Part shown: positions 48,300-61,264 of the stretch, in pieces | How the letters are laid out: each line of letters begins with the position of its first letter | How positions within the stretch are numbered: the stretch's first letter is position 1 | Assembly (NCBI GenBank): GCA_026874595.1 | Contig: CM049306.1 | Location: 59,400,019 to 59,464,018, forward strand | DNA: 64,000 bases | Source: Sipunculus nudus | Taxonomy: Eukaryota; Annelida; Sipuncula; Golfingiida; Sipunculidae | Reading direction: 5' to 3' | The notes under the pieces: model-generated | Seen by the model: the letters and a program-made list of their open reading frames with translations, nothing else | Database searches by the model: none | What the model was told of the DNA's origin: nothing | Translations under genes and position numbers: made by a program

Positions 48300-48412
48300 C
48301 GGACGTTTCGGACACGGATGTTTCGCACTAGGACATTCCGGACTAGGACGTTCTGGACTAGGACGTTTCGGACAGGCTTTTTTGAAGGGAGGACATTTCG
48401 GATATATCAATA
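48300..48412 (+). repeat. 15-bp minisatellite, about seven units
   Basis: Units close to GGACGTTTCGGACTA repeat head to tail from about 48300 with point differences and one strongly diverged unit (gcttttttgaaggga). Because 15 is a multiple of three, the array stays open and reads RTFRTR-type pentapeptides. No evidence shows it is translated, and it lies inside slit intron 1. Confidence 0.85.
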
Positions 48413-48935
48413 ATATCACCATAAAATAACCTTTTAAAATATGATTTTGAGTGTATCAGTGTACCAATATGTCAACATTCGCTTTCTTTAGCGGAGGTAT
48501 GCGCTCTAATGAAAGCCATTCTAATACCGGTAAAATTACTTGGTATTACTTGGAAAAATAACTTTAAGCTGTTTACATGGTAGCTTCTTTGATTAATGTA
48601 TATCTGAACATTGTCTGGCCGCACCCGAACGGCGGTGTCTTTGTAAGACTGATGAGTGATTAACAATATCTTGCGTCGGTAAAACAATGGTTTGAAGTGT
48701 CATCATCTTCCCTCTTGATCTGTTCATAATAATTGATTTATCTTTATCCCTCCCCGCTTAATTGACCAGTGATTATTGATCAAGTATTGATATCATACTG
48801 AGATCTTTTTGACAAAAACTTGGCCGGATACTCATCAAAGAGTTAGATAAACAGTCCGTGTTTTTTGTTTGACACGTGAGGGTTCCACTTAACAGGTGAT
48901 CCGGGTCTGATTACCTGGTTGGATACGAGGGAACG

Positions 48936-48937
<2 letters not shown>

Positions 48938-48990
<53 letters not shown>

Positions 48991-49082
48991 ATTTATTAGA
49001 ATATATAATATTTGATATATATATTATTATTGTATACAGACCGCTAGCTCTCTCTCTCTCTCCCTTTCTCTATCTATTTATA

Positions 49083-49125
<43 letters not shown>
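48938..49125 (+). repeat. (TA)n tracts with a CT patch
   Basis: TA runs at 48938-48986 and 49079-49125 flank TA-rich DNA and a short CT run. Confidence 0.9.
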
Positions 49126-49128
<3 letters not shown>

Positions 49129-50490
49129 GTATATAACCTCACATACATTCTCTGTGACAAAGTATTGATTGGTGCTGACCAGCAATTAATGAATAAAATC
49201 ACTTCAAACCCCTGATATATCCACCACAGGTTCAGGAGAACCCGTTACTCTGTGAGTTGTATTGGTTTAAACATATTAAGCCTGACTTTGAGGCACCTGT
49301 ACGAAGAGAGTTTCTGGTTTGACTGGGGTGTAGCTGCTATCCTGCATGTCTTTTCTGGATTCATAAGTTTTGGCCTCTACCTCTGCCAGCTGCCGCCAGG
49401 GCGCCTGTATGTAAAGCCTACCAACAGGTGTGATTACGCCGGTTATTGCCCTATCACGTGATGAAGTTTTCCATTTTTCTGACCCGCCCACTTAAATATC
49501 ATGCCTCCATGCTGTCATACATTGTATAATGAACCACACAAACTTATAATTGTTAAAATTTGATCAACAGTGAAATTAGAAGGGCAAATACCTCCGTATA
49601 GGGATAACAACATTCCAGGTCCTCGAGTCTCACCTTAATTTGAATAGTCTTTTTTTTCATAGTTCTGCTAACATACCAACATGCAAACAGACAAGGATGA
49701 AAACCTAACCTCCTTAGGACAGCTAATAATGACAATTTTGCATCATGGGTCATACGTTATAAAAGAAAATTAAAGGAAAAATTGGATCTGTTTTGGGGGT
49801 TGGACTCAGCATTTTCCGAGGTAAGAAAGGCGTCGCAAGCTATGAATAATGGCACGCTGGTTAGTGTGTCCACCTGTTATGATTACAGGTGTTAAACCTA
49901 CATGTTTGAAGGATACATATGTATCGATGGGCCGCAGGGCTTGCAAGAAATCAAGCGTAAAATAAGCGTGTCTGCACCCCAACCCAGCCTTTTGTGAGAA
50001 TCTGGGACGCTCTTTACTCGGATGCTGAGGCGTATACAAAGGTTAAGTGCCCCCCAGAATCTACCTGTTCTGTGGCTTGTCACTTCTGACAACATGACAA
50101 AAGTGTAATCATGCGCTAATTTTCCGATAATCCTATAAAGGCCTCATTTCGGCTTCAGCGTCCAGCTTTCCCTTTCGTAAGATCCCTTTGAACTCGCCGA
50201 GGGACCAAGTTTCACAAAGGGAGGGACCCATCTTGAAAACGTAATTATAGCGATAAACCAGGCAATGAAACATCCCGTGTCACGTGACTGTTGATCGGGC
50301 CGTTCTCACAGCCAATCTGACAATATGGTTGTTAGAGGAATCAAGCTGTGTGCTTATTAAGGTTAAAGCTTTGTTAGAGGTATTAAAACAGACGGCGAAA
50401 CTTCAAATTAGCAATCTAAAGGGCGCTGATATTTCAAACAACTACCCATTTCAACAATAAAAAATACTATAATGGTAATAAAGCGCATAC

Positions 50491-50508
50491 CCCCCCCCCC
50501 CCCCCCCC
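50491..50508 (+). repeat. Poly-C run
   Basis: About 18 consecutive C. A longer run lies at 52846-52866. Confidence 0.95.
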
Positions 50509-52845
50509 GGCACTGCGTCTGTGCCAATACCCGGATCCGTACAAATGTAATAGTATCTAAAGTAATAGTGTCTTGCCTGGCCCATCTGCCAATAATGGAA
50601 ACAAGTTCAGTAGTTTAAGTGTAATGCAGGTAACAGGCAAAAAAAAACACAACCGACAAACAAACAGACACGGGAAAAACATAATCTCTTTGAAGGAGAT
50701 AAATATATACTGTCAGTGCCATGGAGTATCAGTGCTGGACGCCGCAAGACGTAACGAGCTATACAATTCTCTGTTGTGAAGGCTTTTTTATGTCATCACA
50801 CTTTGATTGTATTTTTTTCCTGCTAACAGACAAACAGACCAACAAATAAAAATAATAATGATAATAATTATTATTATTTATTTTATATAGCGTAAAATCT
50901 ACGGAGTGCTATAAAAGGCTGTATAAATGATAAGAATAACACACACAAAATATACAAGTGTTTATAATTTATAAATTTATAAATACAAGTGTGATAATTT
51001 ATGATTAAGAATATTTTTAACTGACTCTTAAACTTAGAGTAATTGGACATGGATGTCAAGTACACGTGGAGATCATTCCATGCACATTTCAGGGCCGTGC
51101 AACGCTGAAGGCACCATTTTGCACTCGAGATGATTTGTTAAAGAGACATTCAATAAATATAGGTCAGCAGAACGCTTAACGTTACTGCATGGGGTGCAAG
51201 CCCATAAACACTGATATATACCTGAGTCAGAAATTTAAATTTCACTCGCTTTTCAGCTGGCAACCAGTGAAAACTTGTTTTCTGTGTTCCGTATTTGATT
51301 TCCCAGTGAAACTTACTAAAGTGATAACCGTTTTGAGGAAGATTATAAATATTCCCTGCTCTTCCAAATATCACGTTGGGCATATATAATTATATACAAC
51401 ATACCTGGATAAAGTACGGGGCCTGAACATGAGTAAAATATATGATGGTATATATGCCACATGCAATGAAGACATGTATGCTAAAATTTGGTATATAAAC
51501 ACACAACTAAATGTTATACTTTGTAACAGCGACTTTTGTATTCAAATTCATGCTACCATGTGGAAACACTATACTGCTTCAGATTCTGCTGTAATTTCTG
51601 AATAAAATGGACGGTCTTTACATTAGCAAGTCAGCAGTTTTGTATCCAGAACAAGAGTATCTATAGATATCCATAGATACACAGAACATTTCATTCCAGT
51701 GTGCACGTACACAAAAGCTGGAACCCCGTGTGACCTCCTTGCACACACGCACACACACGTGCTTTTTGTGTGTCGGCGCAGCCCCCGTCTGCACATGATG
51801 TATGGGATCTGCTACAGCAATTTGTCATACACACGATACTTACACCAAGAGGTTTTGCCAAGTGCGCGTAAGGAGTGGGTTTCAATGGCGAAGCCGTAGA
51901 CGCCGGGGCGATAAACAATGAAATGTGCCCCAAAGACACAAGGAAAGACAATAGCCGTATAGCCCTTCCCGAGACCCGAATATAAACCTAAAATGTGGAT
52001 ATCTGTGTCTCTTTTTAGTGATGCCGTCCTGTCTAATCGTATCAAATTCAGGCAGTTCAGGTCAAGGTCATTTTATGTCACATAGGTCATAATGTAGGTA
52101 TTATGAATAGTTGTCATTAAGTCCGTTAATATTATGTATTCAGACAGACTGTTCGAGTTTAAAGACTCGCATGCTGGAAAGAGTATTGTCATGTACAAAT
52201 ACCTACTATTACCTTAGATAAGTTTTATTCATTAGTCTTCAGGAAACTGTCGATTTGTAATAAATTATTATGTTTCTGCTTCACTTTGCCCGGTTTCTAC
52301 GCACTGTATCTTAATGGTCTAGATGTTGGACCCAAGTTGGATTTCGGGATTTCAGCCAGACAGTGATTTTATTAGATTTCGTGTGTTAATGGACGGACTG
52401 CAGAGGTAGATTGACAAGTGCTAAAGAGTACGTGACCCGCCAGCATCAAGAGTATTCTAGCTCAGCAACATTAAGTTGCCGGTTCTGCACTCGTCACTGA
52501 AGTTGTGCCTGGCTTTCAGCGACATCAAAAGCTCGACCAGCCACAGGCATGCAGCAAGTGGTCCGCAGCGAGCCTGGGCAGAAAGAAAATACCATGCGTG
52601 AAAATCTGGCAAGAAAGTTTGACATCTGAGAAGACTAGTTAACCTGACTTCGCCATACCCCACCACAAATCCCCTCCTAATCCACGGGAAATTGTTCCAC
52701 AGTTGCCGAAGCGTTCCTAAAGCACGTACCAGAATAGGTTATACACTTCAGGTACACGGGCTTGTTGACTGGAGTAAATAGACTTTGTCACCCGTTAAGA
52801 TGAACCGGCCTGCAATGGTAGCCACCAGCTCAGCGTGCAATCAGC

Positions 52846-52866
52846 CCCCCCCCCCCCCCCCCCCCC
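52846..52866 (+). repeat. Poly-C run
   Basis: About 21 consecutive C in slit intron 1. Confidence 0.95.
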
Positions 52867-53435
52867 GGGTAATAGTATTAGTGTGAACACTTCACGTGTC
52901 CCAAACCTGTCACCCACCTCTTGACGGGGTGCTTGAAGCAAAGGAAATATGAGAAATATAAGTACTCAATGTCATTGTTACCCAATATTTATCTTGGTCT
53001 TACCCAACTGTTTAACGCGAGTTGTGCCTCTCTGGAGGGGTACTACCCTGGCATGGAAACACACGAGAGGGGCGGGTTATTAGTTCGTGGGGTCATTCAA
53101 ATAGTTGTAACAGCTAAGACACAAGTAAACACAATCGAGTACCCCCTGTGAAACTTACAGCAGCTGGTATTGAGATTCGGTCGTCTGTCAATGGAGTGTT
53201 TAAAGGTTGTCAAAGGTTGGTGTTTATGGAGTGCTCCAGCTCTCGGTACAATCCTCTCAGCCAAATGATCACTCGACTTTATGCGCGGCTTATATAAACC
53301 TCTTCAATTTTACAACCTTCTTGCGCGAAAGAACATGTTGGGTTGAACAGATTGAATATGTTCTTCTTGAAACACGCTGGTAAAACTAAATTCTAATGGT
53401 AGAATTGAAAGTACACGTACCTACCAATATATCAT

Positions 53436-53445
53436 ATATATAATA

Positions 53446-53488
<43 letters not shown>
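53436..53488 (+). repeat. (TA)n microsatellite
   Basis: Interrupted TA tract. Confidence 0.9.
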
Positions 53489-53493
<5 letters not shown>

Positions 53494-54667
53494 TAACCTA
53501 TATATTGTGTGTGCTTTTGTCAGAACTATTCATGAGCTCTTTTATTTTATCAACTACTTCAAAGAGATTTAGAAGATCGAGAGAATAGTCGTGGAAGACG
53601 TTTTTGTCATATCAAGAGGCAGTTGATGTGGCATACAGTGACATTCACTCCAGATACTGATACTGACATGCGCAAAAAAAATATACATTGGCATCACAAA
53701 GACAGGTCGTGATTTTTAATTCAGTGTGATCTGATAAAAACTTTTACAACACCAGATTCTTTACATAACAAATCGCTTCCAGCTTTGCGTATTGATTAAA
53801 TAAATGCTTTATTAAAAGAGCGGTGCCAAGACCCGATGTTACAACTACACTTATACATTGGCTTCTCGTAATTTCCTCCGGCAAGGAGGTTAAGTTTTCA
53901 CCGGAGATTTTTTTCCGGTTTGTTTGCTGTAATTTAGCAAGGAAGGCTGGCTGTTATTGTTCGGGTGCACGGGTGGAGCATTCCTCACGTAACATCGGGA
54001 ATAGGTGCTCAAGAAAACACAGCAGGAATGTTTCCTATTCCGCTGGCATGTATCGGGATTATTGTCACAATATAGAGGGTATCCCCCTCCTCGTCGCTCA
54101 CAGAGAAAACCAATGACTAGATCCGATAGGTGCGTACAAATAGCGGTCACTATACACAGATCAATTTCAGAGGGATAGAACCCTTAAGCCCCGGCCGGTC
54201 TCAGCACTTGATCTGCGTCCCGACTGGCCGGTGTGGTCCACTTACTTTACGAACCCTGGGTTATAATACCAGGAGTTGCCCGGAGTTTAATGTTTATGGA
54301 TCCCCTTGGCTTGTTTCCGCCCCCAATCAACATCTGACCCTTCACTGACACTAAACTAAGCCTACAGGGATGGTAAAATGGCTAAAATCTGACTAGGGAT
54401 ACGGTGTATTCCTGACTAGCACCACACACAGACAAGCACTCCCCTGTCTTCCTGCGACACGTGTTCCTAAGGATGCTGGGGGTATACAATAAGTAAACAC
54501 GGCGTACAACTGTTTCAGTAACACGGAGCACATTGTAGAAAGAATTTCCTTGGCGTGAAAGAAATCCAATAACGAACCCCCCCCCCCCCCTATAAAACAT
54601 GTTTTATCGCTTATCTGTGTAATTGTATCCCCAGACAAAGTCGGGGGATACTATGTTTTCATACCGG

Positions 54668-54669
54668 TC

Positions 54670-54715
<46 letters not shown>
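54668..54715 (+). repeat. (CCG)n trinucleotide tract
   Basis: About 15 uninterrupted CCG/CGG units near the left end of the intronic element, in otherwise AT-rich surroundings. The poly-alanine open frame across it is not a gene. Confidence 0.95.
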
Positions 54716-55244
54716 ATATGAATCTTGTTGGCGCGATAACCCAAAAAATATTTCACGGAACTTTACCAAACTTGGTATATGTATAGATATGGGTAAGAGG
54801 ACGACGCCTATTAAAAATGAGGTCATGACCTTTACTAGGAGAGTGTCCTTGACCTTGAATAGGTCCAATTTCGGGGAAAATCACACAAATTCTTTAATAT
54901 CTCAAGAAATTTTGCATGGATTTATCCCAAAATCAAGTTGATGGAAGATCATGGATAGGGTTGTCATGTTCCAGAAACTGGTGGCGCCACCTATTATTCT
55001 TTACTTGTTTTCGTGCCGTTTAATACCCCCTAAATTGCCACCTTACAGCACTGTGAGCATTATAAGTCAAAAACTAATGGACAGATTTCTTTTATATTAT
55101 GCATATACATAGGTATGGGTTATGGGATGATGCTTATTTAAATTGGGGTCATGACCTTTCCTATGATAGTGGCCTTGACCTTGAATATTGCCATATATGG
55201 TGAAAATCACACACCTCTTATGATATCTCCAGTGTTGATAGCCA

Positions 55245-57660
55245 TATGGATTTCAAACATGACTTATGTATGGCAAACCACTAAAGTAAGAACCCTATAG
55301 GTTCTAGGGTCATGAGGTCAAAGGTCAAGGTCACTGGACTGGCATTTTAAAAGATACTGTGGATGCATTTTTAGCCAAACTTTCATCCCAGGTCTTCCAT
55401 CTTGAATATATAGCTCACTTGCCAATAATGGATGATCCATATAAATTTTGGGGTCACAAGGTCAAAGGTCAAGGCCACAGGAGCTATCTGTCCAAAAATT
55501 AGTTTCTGGATGATAATTCCTGCTTTTATTGATGTATGGATTTCAAACTTGACTTATATATGTCCCATTGGAAAAGCAAGACCCAAATTGATTTTGGGGT
55601 CATGAGGTCAAAGGTCAAGGTCACAGGAAACCTCTTTAAAAAGATTGTGGATGCATTTTCAGCCAAACAATTCATCTCAGATCTTTCATCTTGCACATAT
55701 AGTTCACCTGCCAAGAGTGGAAGACCCCTATCAATTTTGAGGTCACAAGGTCAAAGGTGAAGGTCACAGGAGCCATATGTCCAAAAATTAGTTTCTGGAT
55801 GATAATTCCTGCTTTCATTGATGTATGGATTTCAAACTTGACTTATATATGTCCCATTGGAAAAGCAAGACCCAAATTGATTTTGGGGTAATGAGGTCAA
55901 AGGTCAAGGTCACAGGACACATCTTTAAAAAGATGTGGATGCATTTTCAGCCAAACATTTCATCTCAGATCTTTCATCTTGCACATTTAGTTCAGCTGCC
56001 AAGAGAGGAAGAACCCTATCAATTTTGAGGTCACAAGGTCAAAGGTGAAGGTCACAGGAGCCATCTGTCCAAAAATTAGTTTCTGGATGATAATTCCTTC
56101 TTTTATTGATGTTTGGATTTCAAACTTGACTTGTATTTGACCCATTGGAAAAGCAAGACCGGAATTGAATTTGGGGTCATAAGGTCAAAGGTCAAGGTCA
56201 CAGGAAACCTCTATAAAAAGATTGTGGATGCATTTTCAGCCAAACAATTCATCTCAGATCTTTCATCTTGCACATATAGTTCACCTGCCAAGAGTGGAAG
56301 ACCCCTATCAATTTTGAGGTCACAAGGTCAAAGGTGAAGGTCACAGGAGCCATATGTCCAAAAATTAGTTTCTGGATGATAATTCCTGCTTTTATTGATG
56401 TATGGATTTCAAACTTGACTTATATATGTCCCATTGGAAAAGCAAGACCCAAATTGATTTTGGGGTCATGAGGTCAAAGGTCAAGGTCACATCTTTAAAA
56501 AGATGTGGATGCATTTTCAGCCAAACATTTCTTCTCAGGTCTTTCATCTTGCACATATAGTTCACCTGCCAAGAGAGGAAGAACCCTATCAGTTTTGAGG
56601 TCACAAGGTCAAAGGTGAAGGTCACAGGAGCCATCTGTCCAAAAATTAGTTTCTGGATGATAATTCCTTCTTTTATTGATGTTTGGATTTCAAACTTGAC
56701 TTGTATTTGACCCATTGGAAAAGCAAGACTGGAATTGAATTTGGGGTCATAAGGTCAAAGGTCAAGGTCACAGGATTAATCTATAAAAAGATTGTGGATG
56801 CATTTTCAGCCAAACAATTCATCTCAGATCTTTCATCTTGCACATATAATTCACCTGCCAAGAGTGGAAGACCCCTATCAATTTTGAGGTCACAAGGTCA
56901 AAGGTGAAGGTCACAGGAGCCATATGTCCAAAAATTAGTTTCTGGATGATAATTCCTGCTTTTATTGATGTATGGATTTCAAACTTGACTTATATATGTC
57001 CCATTGGAAAAGCAAGACCCAAATTGATTTTGGGGTCATGAGGTCAAAGGTCAAGGTCACATCTTTAAAAAGATGTGGATGCATTTTCAGCCAAACATTT
57101 CATCTCAGGTCTTTCATCTTGCACATATAGTTCACCTGCCAAGAGAGGAAGAACCCTATCAGTTTTGAGGTCACAAGGTCAAAGGTGAAGGTCACAGGAG
57201 CCATCTGTCCAAAAATTAGTTTCTGGATTTTAATTCCATCTTTTACTGATGTATGGATTTCAAACTTGGCTTTGTTATTGACCCATTAGAAAAGTAAGAC
57301 CAAAATTGATTTTGGGGTCATGAGGTCAAAGGTCAAGGTCACAGGACACATCTTTAAAAAGATGTGGATGCATTTTCAGCCAAACATTTCATCTCATATC
57401 TTTCATCGTGCACATATAGTTCTCCTGCCAAGAGAGGAAGAACACTATCAATTTTGAGGTCACAAGGTCAAAGGTGAAGGTCACAGGAGCCATCTGTCCA
57501 AAAATAAGTTTCTGGATGATAATTCCTGCTTTATTGATGTATAGATTTCAAACTTGACTTGCATATGTCCCATTGGAAAAGCAAGACCCAAATTGATTTT
57601 GGGGTTATGAGATCAAAGGTCAAGGTCACAGGACACATCTTTTAAAAGATCAAGGTCACA
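55245..57660 (+). repeat. ~288-bp satellite array rich in AGGTCA half-sites
   Basis: About nine monomers start near 55245 (diverged), 55530, 55819, 56107, 56395, 56677, 56965, 57247 and 57535 (partial). Spacing is 282-289 bp. Each full unit has 'gatgtatggatttcaaactt', 'cattggaaaagcaagaccc', 'gatgcattttcagccaaac' and 'cacctgccaagag'. Each also carries two AGGTCA clusters: an intact one, AGGTCAAAGGTCAAGGTCA (for example 55605-55623), and a variant one with GGTCACAAGGTCAAAGGTGA. Alternating monomers share private variants, suggesting a higher-order two-unit repeat. Short frames starting MDFKLDLY are repeat translations, not genes. Confidence 0.9.
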
Positions 57661-58118
57661 GGACCAACATCTTCAACAAGATTGTGGAATCGTTAGATGG
57701 AATAAACAATAAATATGCCAAGTGTCAGTATATGCTGCTAAAAATGGGGGTCTGTTCTTGTAGGAGGGGGGCCTACTATGTCTGGGGATACTCTGGCACC
57801 TGCGGTGCCAAGAAATGTCTAGTTCATAAATGTTATCGTCGTCGCCTGGCTTTCACGTTCTCGTATCGTAATTTTTTTCATTTTTTATGAAAGACTAAAA
57901 AATGTGAAGGGCATTACAAGTAAACTATCGCGTACACCCGGGATATGCTTAAATATATTCTGAAATGAAATCCTTTATTAATGTATACACTTACAAGGAA
58001 GAAAGAAAAAGCATTTAAATTGATAAATTCAGAAAAAAATGATATAAATAATTTCATTTTTGGTTCTCGAGTTCATATGCGTGGAACCATTGTACCACGA
58101 GTTAATAGATCATATTAT

Positions 58119-58130
58119 GTGTGTGTGTGT

Positions 58131-58190
<60 letters not shown>
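58119..58190 (+). repeat. (TG)n(TA)n microsatellite
   Basis: A short TG run followed by about 28 TA units. Confidence 0.95.
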
Positions 58191-58196
<6 letters not shown>

Positions 58197-58779
58197 CTAG
58201 ATTATTAAGGAAGAGACAACGTTGATTGGAAATTTGAATTTCAGAAGGCTTAAGAACAAACATTCAAAATAGATCCTGATCATAATAAAAACGCCCTTGT
58301 GACCCCGGCACTGTTTGAATCAATTGTGAGCGTTTGGTTATGCCATTCCGTGTATGCTTAAACATGATTCGTTCCATTTAGTACTGTTGTGTACAGTGAG
58401 GACGAGCAGTATAGCGGTGTATCAAAGTTAAAGCACGGACTGATTCGGGGGACTGTTATATTAGGTGTGGCGTTAATGCTTCTCTCCGTCCCCATGCCAC
58501 GAGGTTTATTTATGAATGGCAGCGTTCATGTACACAGTTCACGTGGGAAGACAAACAATCAAAGATACAGACCCAGCGAGCAGTCATGTGGGGTACGACC
58601 TTACAACAAAAACACCGCCACCAACACCGGATAGTCAAGGAGACGAAACGGACGGTCCCCCGGGGAGAAACAGGGGGTCGTAATTAGTGGAAACAGCGAC
58701 CGCCGGTCAGCCGGCTAATCTCTACACGTTATGTACCCGTCGGCTGATCCATGGCTGTCAGGAATATGTCCGGCTCCCA

Positions 58780-58781
<2 letters not shown>

Positions 58782-58832
<51 letters not shown>

Positions 58833-58870
58833 GTGTGTATAAGCACTTAAGACCCCCTTTAACTTTAAAC

Positions 58871-58910
<40 letters not shown>
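58782..58910 (+). repeat. (CT)n and (TA)n microsatellites
   Basis: CT at 58782-58828 and TA at 58875-58910, separated by about 45 bp. Confidence 0.95.
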
Positions 58911-58913
<3 letters not shown>

Positions 58914-60185
58914 GATATATAGATATATTTATATAAATAAAAATAATAATAATGCTTCTCAGTAATGTTACCCATTTCTTGTATTTATAAATTTCATACA
59001 TTAATTAAATGTATATGTAAATATATAGACCTTTCAGGGTTATACGATAAATATGACGTGTGTCTGGAGGTGATAACTCAATTAAAAGAACAGTTAATTA
59101 CCCAATTAATCTGAGTGACCCACGATGTTCTTTGTAATACCCCGCATTGTCTGGAAAAGTAATCAAAGCATGAAGTTTTCTCTTAATAGCCTTATAAGTT
59201 AGTTAGCTTTAAAAACAAGCAGGGATAGGTTAAGTCAATACAAGAACAATCCTTTGAGTGAGTGAAGCGGAGCGGACAGATGAGATGTCCAATCCAAGCC
59301 ATTATGAGCTGGCGGGCTTTCTTGATTGCTAAACCTGTCAATCACTCCATTTACAGTCAGGGAGACCAGGACTGCATTGGCTTGTTGTAAGCTTTAAATG
59401 AATTCACAAGAACAAACATAGAGAAAAGAGGTTATATATATAGATAAATAATGGTGTTTTAGAAATGTTAATGTTTACTGCCGTGGTACGGATTGAGAGA
59501 TAAAGTTTAAAAAGAATAAAGGGTTATCGCATAAACTGAATAACAGAAAAGCTTACTACTCCTTTTCAGTCCATCATGTCTACAGTATTTAACACCGTCA
59601 TATTATGCCTTAATTGTACGTCGTGACTTAATTTTCGTTTGTTTGACGGATTCGAGGAATCACAAGAAGCAAGCAGACATCAATATAAATATAGTAAATT
59701 ATTCTCTCTGCAGAATCAGAGATAAATTTAATATCACATGTATGAACCATCTTTCAGTGTCGTGTGTCGTGACTTAATTAATTTCTCTGATTGAATTCCG
59801 GAAATGGTATAGACGACCATGCAGACAACGATGTTTATATATAAAGAAATATTATACTCTTTAATTAATTATCACATTCCATACACGGTGAACTTTGTCA
59901 GCTTGTTTGGTTTTCTTTATGATCAGAGACAGATATAACATCAGTTTTTATGTTTCTTCATATAATTCTCATTTAGCATATAATTCTCATTTAGTACGGA
60001 AATGTGTAAGCCCATGCACATGTGAAAGGTGTTATGTTTTGCTGTATGATTCGTGAATAGATATAATTGTTTTGAACCCATGGCAGTCTGTATATTTGCA
60101 TATTAGATAATAATGATAAAGCGAGACGTGTGCTTTGCGTTTAGACAGATCGTGCTGCAGATATGTAACCGGGATGAGAAAACTA

Positions 60186-60198
60186 AGGTCAATGACCT
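60186..60198. promoter_or_regulatory. IR1 nuclear-receptor-like palindrome
   Basis: AGGTCA-A-TGACCT is a perfect inverted repeat with a one-base spacer, the layout used by ecdysone-receptor-type and related dimers. It is a single occurrence and function is not shown. Confidence 0.25.
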
Positions 60199-60224
60199 TC
60201 AAACATCATGTGTGACTGAGTATC

Positions 60225-60800
60225 CTCCACCTCAGCGAAGCGTGGGAAATTTTAAACAGTCCGTTTGTCCGTCTGTCTGTCTGTCTGTATGAGGGGTCGT
60301 TCTTAAGATCGTCATAGAGAACGCGATATCTCGTCCCGTTTACACGGAACCTTCACTTATCTTGCCTGGAGAAAATATGCACGTTGCGATCTGTTCCTGT
60401 CGTCGTCAGTTTGTAGGAATTTTTGTGAACGCGATAAATTTTGAATTACTGCGTATCCCCCCCTAATTTCGATACACAATTTGTTTTAACCAAGTTCTCG
60501 TCGTAATTCGAAAACCAGCGACCTTGACCTTGACCTTCAAGTTCAAATCGGCGGAAAACTTGGATCATTGTAACACAATAACCTTTGATGTACTGCATAT
60601 TTCCCTCTTCATAACTGATACACATATTGTTTCAATCGTTCTTGGATCATTTCTAAAATTGATGACCTTGACTCTCTAGATGAAATCTGAGGAAATATAT
60701 TATAATTTTTTAAGAACTGCATTTTTTCCCTTAAAATTGATATTATTTAAAACTGGTGATCTTGAACTCTATCGTGAATTTTATATCTGTTAAAATACTC
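60225..60800 (+). repeat. Dispersed repeat, diverged
   Basis: It begins 'cctcagcgaagcgtgggaaa' with 'tccgtctgtctgtctgtctg', followed by 'gaacgcgatatctcg' and repeated 'gaccttgaccttgacc' motifs (minus-strand AGGTCA half-sites). It has the look of an old interspersed repeat and no open frame. Boundaries are approximate. Confidence 0.4.
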
Positions 60801-61264
60801 AGAACTGGGTCTCATTTAAAGTATTTATGACTAAATATCGTTACAACTTGATATAATCATTTGAGTGGCACAATAACACGAGCAAATGCATCGATGGCCT
60901 TGATTTTAATTCTTTTGCAAGGCCTTAGAGAGTTGATAACTGTAGGTTCGTGCAATTTGGCTTGACTTTTGATCGTCAAGATCAGTTGTATAAAGAAACG
61001 TTTTTCTGCAGTATACAAAAAGCTTATATATAGAATGTTGATGTAATAGTATGTTTACCAACATGTTTGTGTATGTTGATCACATACGTTTGAGTATGTT
61101 GTGCGATTGCGAAGTCATTCTAGTTAGGTTGGTAGGTGTGTCTTATGACTACCCTCGTTCACTTCATTAGGTTTTGTTCACGCTTGGTAGGTTTCATTGG
61201 TTTTGAGGAATACTCAAATTCTGGCTTTACATTTTCATTTGTGTCGTGAAACCCAATAAGCATA

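Larger units (their letters stand above)
54625..57791. mobile_element. 3.2-kb inverted-repeat-bounded element with internal satellite
   Basis: The left end reads GTATCCCCAGACAAAG and the reverse complement of the right end reads GTATCCCCAGACATAG, giving short terminal inverted repeats. Inside, in order, are a second inverted GGGGGATAC, a (CCG)n tract, about 500 bp of unique sequence, then about nine tandem monomers of ~288 bp. There is no transposase-like frame. Short-ended, non-coding elements containing tandem repeats are known in molluscs, and this looks like one of that kind. Its family is not established, and the short TIR makes the exact ends uncertain. Confidence 0.55.

Noticed and set aside
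55536-56907. Repeated MDFKLDLY... open frames of about 70 codons
   Set aside because: They are translations of satellite monomers. The frame is broken in several units and there is no sign of selection on protein.
55245-57660. CRISPR-like array
   Set aside because: The genome is eukaryotic, and the whole 288-bp unit is repeated rather than short repeats separated by unique spacers.
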